Assembly (NCBI RefSeq): GCF_024868665.1
Contig: NC_079890.1
Span: forward strand, 4,130,005-4,194,004
Direction: 5' to 3'
Source: Triplophysa rosa
Taxonomy: Eukaryota > Chordata > Actinopteri > Cypriniformes > Nemacheilidae
Length of the DNA stretch: 64,000 nucleotides
Each line of letters begins with the position of its first letter. The first letter of the stretch is position 1. The translations under genes were made by a program, and so were the position numbers. The notes beneath the pieces were generated by a model that worked only from the letters and a program-made list of their open reading frames with translations, made no database searches and was not told where the DNA came from. This document shows, in pieces, positions 13,701 to 25,700 of this stretch.

Positions 13701-16700
13701 TTTATGTTTGTGTTTATATGTGCGTTTATGTGTGTTCATATTCTAATGTTTGCTTCTCATGTTTGCGTTTGTGTGTGTTGGTATTCTCAGGTGTGTGTGA
13801 ACGTTTGTGCACTCCAGTGTGCAGTGACATCCGCTTTATCCTTGCAGGTTAGGACAGGGAATGATAAAGGAGAGGGTGGAACTGCAATTTATGACAAGAA
13901 CGTGTGAGTGCGGCTGTGCGTATGCATGTGTGTGAGAGAGGGTGCAGTGCTTGATTTTAGATAGTTGAAGAGCAACAGTGCCACCTAGCTTGGAGCGTTA
14001 CTTTTTGTGGGAAATATACTCCGTAAAGGTTTCCTTTTCATTTACTAAATCTTATTACGTGTTTGTCATGGGTGCGCCAAAAGTAACATTACTTTAGTAC
14101 CAAGTCAATACTCAAACAGATAAATGTTACCGGCCTTACCACAGTTTGGAGTTCAATTTCCAGGTTCTGTCTGACAAACAGACGGCCGTTTCTAAATAGA
14201 CCTGCTGCTGTCTGTCTGAATAAGATTAACAAAAATGAAGGAAATTTCATTGTTGGCTTAATTTATTTTATTACTGACTGTGGGAAAATACTGAAGCAGT
14301 GTTTACTCGATGTAATTTAATTAGTTGTTATTTATTATGCTGTACGCATTTGTAAATAGTGGAGTGTTTATTAGCACATTTATTTTTGCAGAGTTATCAA
14401 GAATATTGTTGGCATTATTATAAACTGAAATGTTAATGTTGTCACTTCTGATTTGTTGCATAAATCTGTGTGTGTTCTGTTTTCAAAGGTTCTTTTGAAG
14501 AACCCCGTGTTTGCAGTAGTTCTCGACCAATGGCTTGAGGGAACCAGGCTCTCCACAGCGCTAATCTCCAACTTCCTGTTTAATGGTCCAGAGTCGGAGC
14601 GTCTTCCAGGAATGGCACCATTTGATTGGAGGACCGTCTTCAATGCCACCAACCAGGTGGCAGAACAGCTCACTCAGATTTTAGAGGTTTGTCTTACTCT
14701 ACACGCCAGTAGACATTGTGTCTTTTGTCTTTTATTTGTCCAGACACTTACTGTAATGTGAGGTCACTTCTAGTAGAAAGATACTGTAAAAAATATACTT
14801 TAGGATTCAGTGTAAATGGGGAATCATTCCTTCTTCATTTTCTCACTCTTTCCTTTAGTTCATGAGTCTTTTCTGTCTTATTCTGTTTCTCAGCACTCGA
14901 GCTGACAGTCCTGCTTCACAGCTGATTCTCTGTTCCGCCTGCTGCTTCTCTTCACCCAACACCACATGAACCAACTTCTTTAATGTCAGATTCAGATGGA
15001 ACCAAGGAGCTGAACATTGTGTGTGTGTGTGTGTTTCAGTGTTTTGATCTGGATAAGTTTGAAGGTGTCAGCAGCGAGCCTCTGCTGGTCGAACATGCTC
15101 TGAAACTCTTGAATCAGGACGGGTTCTGGGCTGGAGTGGTTTTCACGGATCTCTACGCGAACAGTAATGACCCCAGTGACCACCAGCCACCAACGCACAT
15201 CAAATACAAGATCCGCATGGACATTGAAGACACAGAGAGGACAGACAAAATCAAGGAGAGGTAAGAACAGACCACCACACAGTAAACACCAACATACAAC
15301 CGCAACACAATTAAGATATAAACACCAAAATACAACATTAAAACAGCATACACCTCCAACATAAAATCAAGACAAAACGCTAACATATAAAACACCACAT
15401 TTCCATCCTATAATATATAAACACCAAAATTCAACACCACCATAGGCAGCACAACATCTCCACCATTCAAACGTATAAACACCTAAATACAACATGCACG
15501 AACCATCAAACAACTCTAACATACAAACACCAAAATATGACATTAACACACCTGCAAATAATTTACAACACCTTCACCCCTAAACATATAAACACCAAGT
15601 CATAACATTGACACACTAGCAAATAAACACAGCATCAACACAAAAGTAAATCAAACACAACGTCTTCACCTTGCAACATATAAACACCAAGACACACCTT
15701 CATCCAACCAGCATATACAACATAACACCTCAACTCTCCGGCATATAAACACTAAAACACAGCATCAACAAACTAGCAAATAAAACACAATAATTCCACC
15801 TTCACACATCTAAACACCAATACACACTACCACCACATCAGCATAAAACACTAAGACACAGCATTAACAAAGCAGCGTATAACACACAACATACTGTTTA
15901 AACACCAAAACACAACATCCACACAACAGCAAATAAAACATAATACAACATCTCCACTGACTGACATGAAGTATAAACACAATTAAAGGAAACTGATAAA
16001 GAACTGATAAAACTCCTATTTTACTCATATGAAAGATACAACCTCCGTAGACTAGTTAGTAGCAATCTAATCGTTGATCATCTTGGACATTTTTGCTCTT
16101 TTTAGCCATTTAGCATATACCTGTAGTCTTTCAGTAATCATGGCCCTAGACGACTGCTGCTGGCTAGAGGTCTACCAGTGTTGAAATCTTGAGGGGAAGC
16201 TCTTCTGTGGTGCTGCTACAGAGCAGTGATCTCAGCATATTTGTAGTGTTACTAACTGCTGTGTTGCTTCCAGCTGTCTTAGATCTAGTCTTTAATTGCC
16301 CTTCATTAGACAACCATGTACTCGATGTTAAAACTCAAAGACCACAGCCTTCTGAATGATATCAGTCTTCTTCACAAAGATCAGAAGGATCATCTAAAGG
16401 CTAATTCCCACTGATCCAACAAGCGACAACAAACGCACTGTTGACATATGTTGGATCAATGTCAATGAGAATTTGGAATGTTGGTGTCTTTCGCCATTTC
16501 GTTGGTGTTGGAATGTGTTGGTGTTTGTTGGATCAGTGTGAATCTGCCTTAAGAATGGAGAATTCTGGTCCATGCTCACTTTTTACCAATATAAAGTAAT
16601 CAGCTGAGTTATTAGTAGAGGTAATGAGCACAATTGTGCAATGGGAGCTCCTTAAGGGTGCACATGTTCAGCTAGGCTGAGCTGATGGGCAGTTAAGGTA

Positions 16701-19700
16701 CCTTTTATGTGATGCACTTTGCTGGACTGAGACATTGTGGTGTTAAAGAAAGATATCGCTATTCCACCTACATTACCTGCAGTAGAAGCTGGCCTGATGC
16801 TGTTTTGAGTGGAAGGTCTTTAAACTGAACTTTGATGTCTAGCAAGTGGGCAGTACTGTGGATTTTTAATGTGGAACGATTATATAAGTATAAAAATGCA
16901 ACAGAGAATGCATTTCTTGAAGGATTTACATTTTCTTAATGTCAAGAACAAAATGCTTTTATTGCTTCATGATGCCTGTATTCTGTATTACCTGTTGGTA
17001 CGGTAATGCTACAAAAGCACTGAAGAAACAATAAAGGAAAATGGTAACAATGGCAAGTAAATAGTCAGGAGTGATCTTACAAAGAAAAAGCATAAAAAGA
17101 CAAATAACATAACGTGTGATGAGAGGCATCTCACAGCCTTTAAATTGTTGCCATCTGACTGAAGGTATTGTGTTAAATAAAACAGAATCAAATGATCTTT
17201 TGCTACCTTTTTTAAATTTTACTTATGTTATAGTTTTTATAGTGTAGGTTCTGAAGAAGGCTGTGAGAGGATGAGGCCAGTCAGGTCATGCTCTTCATAT
17301 TGTGCTGGAAGGTCTTATCATCCTCAGCAAGCTGTGACATCTTTGCTGTTGTAATCCCTAGTTTTACACTCACTTGACCATAAAAACTCATTTTATTAGG
17401 TCTTAGCTCTTCCATTTCAGTTAAAATGTCTGCTGTTGGCTATAAATAATATTTGTAGTTTTTTTTTTGTAATTTAGTCATTTTTGTTGTTAGGTTACTA
17501 AAAATATTTGAGACCAAAATGATGGTACTGTATGGCAAAAAAGTGAAATCTCATTTCTAGAAAGCAAAGCAGAAGCATTATAATTAGTAGTCTTAACTGT
17601 ATGTCGTTGCATTAACGTGTAGCTACCACCTCTGAATCCTGATCAACTGTAGGATCTATAAATGCTGGTTCGTCAAAAGATGATAGAACAACTGTTTAAA
17701 CAATATTAGACCAGTGGTTTTCAACCTTTTTCATTTAAAGGTCCACCCATTGTCCACAACAACAATTAAAGGCACCAACTTACAATTTCTACAAATTGTC
17801 GGCAGCTTGGTATATTTTGGTAACACATGGATTTTCGGTATATAAAAAGCTTTTTATTTATTTGATTTTTAGTTCTTTTAGCTTTTTTCAATGCTTGTTG
17901 TCTATTACTTTAAGTCATCTAGTTAAGAAACTCCGCTTTAGACATGGAGTGGTGCAGGGATGACAGCTTTTTGTAGACCAACCCGAAAGTTAACTCCGCG
18001 TTGGTTCCCTCGACTGGAAGCTTACACATTTTTCCCATAGACTTTTGGAAGATCGCAAAAAAATAAGCTCTGTAAATAACGAAGGTTTATGATGTATACA
18101 CGTTTTGTCTATCAAGATAATCTTTACAAAATAACAGAACATTTGTTGCTTTTGAAGCCTAAATACAATCTCCAGAAGTAAAAAGCTAACATGAGACTAA
18201 ACAGAATACACTACGGTCGCTCGATATCAACGTCACCACCAAGCCTCCAACAACTTTTTCAAACTTTATTAAAAACGTGTTCCCTGGTAAATAATAACTC
18301 TGTGAATTAATCTGCATAATGTCCTGTCAAAGTAGTTGCTTTTAGCAACTTGTTAGCAACCACTGTTTGTAAGACACAAGAAAGCTTTTAAAAAATCACG
18401 TGCGGGTTATAACTGGTGTGTTTTATGTCATAGAATAAATCGTAAAAAAATGTACAGATTTCGTTAACCTTATTTTAGCTGCTTTACCAAAAACCAGTTT
18501 AAAACCCCACAGACTTTGAGGCGATGGAACCGTAAGTGCTAAAATGCACTTGTCATCTCTGAGGTACTCTATTGTTGTCATGGCCAAGAAATTGTCGTCT
18601 TAGTACACCAACATGCAGTATGTGTGACACACTTTCAAGATCAATACCATACTGTCAAATTGTACAACGTCTTGAATTGCATTGGGCTTATTGGATGTGT
18701 TGTTATGTTTTTATGTGTGTATTAGGTCCTGGTCCCCGTCAGCCCGTGATAACCCCTTTAATGACCTGCGGTATGTGAGAGGGGGGTTTGTGTACCTGCA
18801 GGACATGTTGGATCGTGGAATCATTCGGGTCCAGACCGGAATCAGCCAGCCACTCGGAGTATACGCACAACAGATGCCCTACCCATGCTATGTTGACGAT
18901 GTGTAAGCGCACAACACTGTGTGTGTGTGCGTGCGCGTGCGTGCATGCGTGTGTGTGTGTGTGTGCGTGTAAATCTTATTAGTTTAATTAAATTCTCTCC
19001 TCTCTTTTCCTCTCTCTCCTTCTTCTTTATTTTGTGTGTGACTGTGAAGTTTTAGAAATTATATAAGCGCAGTTTGTTTATTTTAATATTAAAATGCTAG
19101 TTTGACGTTGAGAGTGTGATGGTAAACCATGCAGCGAGAACGGAAATGTTTTTCACTCGAGCTCACAGCATAATCAACGTTCACTCCGGCTGTGATTCAC
19201 GGCCAAAGTAAATGTCAAATTAATGTGAGCTTTGATTGGCTCTGTCTTTCTCCTCTCTTTCTCCTTGCCTGAAAAATCCATCTGCCATGAAAAAAGTGTG
19301 CTTTTAATCAGATCTGTGTTTATCGTTTCATATGCAGTGATATGGACATCATCGGCACAGGAGCGGGGTACTCTGTTGTACATGTAATGTGTTTATCGAT
19401 TAGGCATGCGAAACCCATCGCGTGAAACCTGTCATGTCAAACGCCTGCTTCTGTGAAAGTGAGACGACAATGTAGGGGTCTTAATGTAAATGACCTGGGG
19501 GCAACAAGCGTGGTGGTTTTCTATATCAGGGCCACAGTAGTTGTTTTTATGAATTTAAAGCAGCATTATTAAGTCTCTCTCTGGCTTCATACACTCATAT
19601 TTTCTTATATAAAATAAGAAGAAAAACACAAAAAAAACAATTAAAGATGAATTAATATTATTAGGATTTTTTTTAGTTTTAGAGCATTGAAAACGTAACT

Positions 19701-22661
19701 AAAAATATTATTAAAAAAAGAATAAATCGACTTTGATTACCATATAATAAATCTTTGCTAAAACAACAACACATCAGTCTTTTTCCTTATCTTTTCGAAT
19801 CATTTTTTCATAACACATGTTTTCATTTGTATGTTTGTGTTCCACGCTCGTAAATCTCAGTAATTCTGCAGCGTCGCAGCAGAATCAGTCAGACGGCGTC
19901 ATTTACTTCCACTTGAAAACTCCCAAAAGTCCCATTCTGTTTATACTTCAGAAAGACAGAGAGAAGAATAATGGAGAGAATACTAATTTGTTTTGCAGCG
20001 TGTCTGTGCCGAGTCATTTTTCACCCCGCAAAAAGCTTGAATCAAAATTTTAGATGTAAGAAGCCGAAGCATTTCATGTTTTAAATGCCTCCGTAAATCT
20101 TCCAGAAGATTCTGGCTCGACTTGAATGAATTATCTGCAAATCCATATAAAGTTCTTCTGTGTTTGAAGAAGGCAGACATAACAACTGCATTTTGATGAA
20201 CAGAAAGCCAGTGTTCTCTCTTTAAAGTATTTGAAGTTTGGTTCAAGGAAAGATAATGTATATGTAGACAACCGTCATTTAGCAATGCTAGTTTTCTCAA
20301 TGGCAGGTGCAGCCCTGAAAGTCCACAGTGTTTTTTTTGTTTGTTTGATTGTTTAGACCCTTCATCGAGTAAATAGCATTTAACTAAAATACAAAAGCCT
20401 TGAATCTCTCCCTGAGATGTATACAGTATAGACGTAAGTCCATTCTTTCTCACATTCACTAAATTCAGTAAATCTGACCGAACCCAGACTATTAAATGCT
20501 TTATAGCTGCTTTTTTGAGATTGGGTTCTATTCCGTGTAGAGTAGATTGGAAAACCTGCACTAAGATACTAAAATACCTATTAATTAACAAAATTCTCTC
20601 ATTACCTACTTACCTTTCTCATGTCACTGCCGACCTGTTCGACTTCAGATATTTTGAAGAAGCATTCTAAAGAGCCATTACTTTCTTACAGTTTTTTAGT
20701 TTGTAGATCCTTTCACCATTCCAGAGAACCATTTAGGGCCCAACGTAGTAAATTCGAAATGGAAAACGACTGTCTGTGACATGATTTCAAACAAAATCTG
20801 GTCGTAACAACTGCACTGCAAACCAAACAGATTGGTCCATGGCCATTGCATAATTGGGGGTGTGTGTTTTGGAGCCCCGCCTGCTCTGTGGGATTTTTTT
20901 ACACATCATTTAATTCTCACATTTCGTCCTCCAAAGGACGCACCTGAAATCCTGGCCAGGACATGTCCGGGAAAAGAGCTTGCAGAGCTGGTACAGATGT
21001 ACCCACACCTCTATGATCCATCTTGTACAGATTTTAAAGATACAGAGAACGTGTTAAACTCATGGAAAGAATGAGCAGGAAAGGTTTGTGTTGATGACCC
21101 GGTGCAATGCAAAAATACCTGGAAAAACTTGGGAGACGAATTCTAAAAAGCTATGAAAAGAATGAAGGAAAAGAATGGAGAAATTACTTTAATTGAATAA
21201 ACTTAATTTGAGACATTTCACTTTACAGTTGAATAGATTTTTGTGGGTTTTTTACTTCTTTTATACTTATTTTATGTGTGTTGCTGAAATAGTGGAACAC
21301 ACTAAAATTAAATCTAAATTTTCAGTTTTGAGTTCAGTTCACTCATTTTTATTAAGTAATTTGTACTATTTGGGAACAGAGTGTACAATAGAGAAATTGA
21401 GTTACAGTATTTATTTACTCATAATCTTTAGCTATGAGCTGTTACCTTGAGGAATACTGTGCCCGGATTGTTAAACCGGTAAACCGAATTAACCGGATCA
21501 GTCAATTTGTGACGCTTCACACTAGTTTTGAAGGACATGTAATGTAGACATGCCTTTTTAAACTTGACAGACTTGGTAATTGTGAAACAGCAGATACAAT
21601 TTTTCGTTTCGTGTTTCAAAGAAAGCGACGCGAGGGTTTGCCATGACTGTCTCCTTGCTGTTTCTACTGTAATTGTGTCTCTCTCCGGCTGTATTTATGA
21701 AGAGTAAGCAGAAACAATATGAGAAATCTATAGCCTGTCAGATTTTGAGAGCTCATGATATATTTGAGCTGCCGGCTAATTGAGCGCAGACAGCACTTTG
21801 TTTCCGAAGGCGTCTGCTGCGATATCGACATGACATTTCAGTGGCCTTATGAGAGGACTTTAATACAGGCTTACTGTATTATCAAAATGACATCACATGG
21901 TAAATCACACTGACAGTCGACCGTGCGTGTATGTGTGGGGTGTCAAGATATGGATCCTCCTAACAGTCACCCAGCAGGTTTCATTCAGAACAATTTCCGC
22001 CTTCTGTGTGTGTTTGTACTATCAAAGCGACATTTACAGGCCCACGAGCTCATTATTAATGTTTTGATCTACTGACTCTAAATCAGTCAGACATCACATA
22101 ACATTAGCTTATATTATTACACTGTTTGTTCACTCAAAAATGACATTTCTGTCAACATTTATTCACCCACACGTTGTTTCAAACCCGTAAGTCTTTTATC
22201 CGTGGAATACAAGGGAAGTGTTTAACAGAATGGTAGAAAAATATTTCTCCTACAATGAAAGTGATTTTAGTTACTGAGCCTCTAGCATCACCAAAAAAAA
22301 ACAGTTTTAAAACAACATGGTCGTCTCTGATCTCTGGTCAGACAAAAATGTTGTCTTGTCTTATAAGGATAGTTCACCAAAAATGATCTTTTTTTGTTGA
22401 CATGCAGATGAGGAATCAGGAAATAATTTTCCCTTGAAGATGGGACAACATTGTTGTTTTGTAACTCTTGCTGTTGGTTGAAACAGTGTTGCTGTATTGG
22501 TCCAAAAATGATTTTTTTAATGTCTTCAGAATTTTCTGGGGAATAATGGAGAAAATAGCAAAATATTTAGTTGATATTGAAATATTTGAATAGCTTCAGA
22601 GGACTTGGACAATATCACAATCACACAATGGATGCATATTTTGCTATTGGTTATCTCTTTC

Positions 22662-22712
<51 letters not shown>

Positions 22713-25700
22713 ATTTTAATCTATTTTATTTTATTCTTCAGTGCTAGTACCTTTTCAATTTTATCCCAAAAATTACAGTTCAGACAAACTGCCCAATACA
22801 TTTTTCTTACCTTTTGAGTTAAGCCATAAATAGAGAATGAGGGAACAATGATAGAACCTTCTTTAAGACCAACCACACTGCTCTGAGATCAGCTCTGGTC
22901 ATTTCTGCAGTTTCGTTTCATCCATTGCCACCATCTTGCCCATGTTCCTGGTGCTGGCGTTTGTGTACACCGCCTCCCAAACCATCAAGGGTTTAGTTCT
23001 GGAGAAGGAGCTTCGGCTGAAGGAGGTTCTGAGAGTTGTCGGGGTTCGGAACACAGCAGTCTGGTTCTGCTGGTTTATAGAAAACATGTTTCTGCTGACA
23101 ATCCCATGTGCTTTGATTAGTGTAATGGTGAAGGTTAGTGAAGCCGACTCGCTGAGATGAAAAATCCGACGAAAGGAAATCAGACAAATAACCAGACAAT
23201 CAAATGACCACAACCCTCCGAGCAAAATTATGTCCAAAAGACGTCGTAGCGAGGAAGGCGGGGCGAGAGCCGTGGGGCGGGTAAGGCGGGGCTGGCAGCG
23301 TAAGTGGCAACGAGTGTCAGCTGTGCGACCGCCGGTCCCCGCATGCCCGCCCCACGGCTCTCGCCCCGCCTTCCTCGCTACATACGTCTTTTCTACGTCT
23401 TTGTCGACATTCTTACTTATTCATTTATTTTCATGTGAAATCTGAACCACTGCATTTTAACCAGTTTTAAATTTGTACTGAGGTTCCCTGGACGTCAATT
23501 TCAGAAAAGACGTAATAAAAATGTTCATTCTTGGCTTCTCAGGGGACGTCTTTTTAACGTCAACAAAGATGTAGAAAAGACTTCTTTCAGACATATCTTT
23601 GCTCGGTGGGAAAGCACTTGACACATGTTATTCACAGCACAAAAACCACAAATGTCACTCAATATTGTGTTCTGCAGAAGAATTATTCTATACTCAAAAT
23701 AACTCTTTATACACTTCCAACCATACAAAACTTAAACTTTAAGCTTATTTAAATGCATTCAACTTGAACTATTTTCTGCTATTTTTAAACATGCAGGAGC
23801 AGAAGGTCTTTGTGTTGTGAGGTCACACATTCATGTAGTCAAAGTGCCTCGTGGTTTTGATGCTTGTGATCACAGCCGACATAATTGCAGTGAAATGATT
23901 CTCGTAAAAATGAAGCGAATCAGGCTGACACCGGTTGAACTTTGATTTCTCTAAATTGGGTTATTATGCTAATTTGTTATGCACAGAATCAAACTGTTAT
24001 TGTAGAGTTTTTTGAGCCGACCTTCTCCGTATCTCTCGTCACCTCTCTTTATAGTCGCTTTAAAAACATTTCTGCTGCTTCTGTGGCTTTTTTCCATCTA
24101 CATGGAGATAAAGTGCTTCTTTGTCTGGTCTAGAAGATTCTCTTAAAATGTGTATTCAGAGTATGTTTTTTTTTATGGAGTCAATATGATGGCAGACGCA
24201 CATGGTTGCAAAGGATCAGGTTTGTCTTTTGAAGCAGTAAATATCTGCAAGGAAACACACAGATGTGCGCGGACACGCAAAAGTACGGCACGATTTTGTG
24301 TTTTTGGACAGGTTAAAATGTGCGAATGCGCTTTTTGCCACTATTATCAATGTAAATGATTCCTGACAAATAAACAAAGTTGTTCCAACTTAAACTTGAA
24401 ATTAATACTGGGGCACATTTGAAGGTCGTTTCTTACCTTAAAACCGAAAGTAAACGGCTTTTCCTCATGGAAGGTCTGAATTCGGTAAAAATTTGCTAAT
24501 AAAACATTTCAAAATATTTCAGTTTTTTCTCATGTGGCAAGTAGCCGTGTAATAAGCGGGTTGATGTAAAAGCAGCTGGCTGTTTTTGCGAAAAAGCCCC
24601 TTCAGTGTGATACTGATCACACTTATTTCTGCGACAACAGCCGACTGCCTGTACATTATCCATAGTGTTTAATTTTTTACTGCGCAAAAAATTATTTTCA
24701 TATTTTAGAAAATAAGCGTGATAATATATAAATAGTGTAAATATAAATGATATATAAATAATAAAAATAATCATTTTGTTTTGTTCCTAAAACAAGCTAA
24801 AATGAATTGATAAGAGTAAAAGTTTGTGAGAGTTTATATGAAGAAGGGAAGACAGGACGATTTGTTGCTTCACTGTGTCAAAGTCCGCAGACGAGTCCCG
24901 TAGACTGAGAGTGGATGATCTGAGGTCAGTTCTAACTAGACAGCAAGATAACCTCTGTACAGTCTCCTGACACACCGGATCATGTTTTAAAGTTATTTTC
25001 TGAACTCTGCTTGGCTGTAGGGTGCTTGTGGGTAAGGCATTGCCCACACTGTGGACTGTGGGGATTGTGGATGTATAGTGCTGTCAATCAATTAACAAAA
25101 AAATCTGATTAATCACACATAACATTAATGTTTTTAAATAAACTTTTACATTCTAATAATTTCACCTTTAGTCTCCAATTTAAATTATGTTTTATTAACA
25201 ACTTTCGGGAGGAGCACGTGCAGATAACTAACCCGGCTGGCTTGCTATGACCAATCTCACCAATCAGATCACCAATCTTTTCGCAGCATCCCTCCTCCAC
25301 CAGAACTCCTCACAATCAGCCCGTTTTTACCGCAGTATAACGGGGGGAACGACCCAAGTCCGGGCACATACCGGGCCGGGGGCCCTCTCCCCGGACAAGG
25401 GACGGGCGCTCCGAGTTCAGATGAACTTCCAAGCTCGGAGCCCTCTCCCCAGGACAGCACGCCAAATACGCATACTATCCGTCCCTTATTATTCGTACTT
25501 ATTATCTGCAAGGCGAACTCGTGAATGTAGAAACAACAGATTTCTTTAACAACATAATTTTATGAATGAAAGCCCACATTCTGATATTAGTACAGCAACT
25601 GATGTCTCCATTAAATTGATTATTTTTTCTTTATTTTAACATTAATTATGGCAATTTAACATTGAAGTAAGATATAACTGATAGTTCTCATGTCTAAAGC

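Noticed and set aside
13519..13907. Overlapping Cys/Val-rich open frames that look like small secreted proteins
   Set aside because: They come from a GT-rich minisatellite read in several frames. No consistent frame, start or splice context.
22911..23133. Idea that e7a belongs to a second, neighbouring ABCA gene
   Set aside because: No other ABCA exon is duplicated within the e6-e8 interval, and e7a is in phase with e6 and e8.
25109..25549. Two overlapping open frames on opposite strands around 25.1-25.5 kb
   Set aside because: GC-rich transposon interior. No recognised domain and no splice context.
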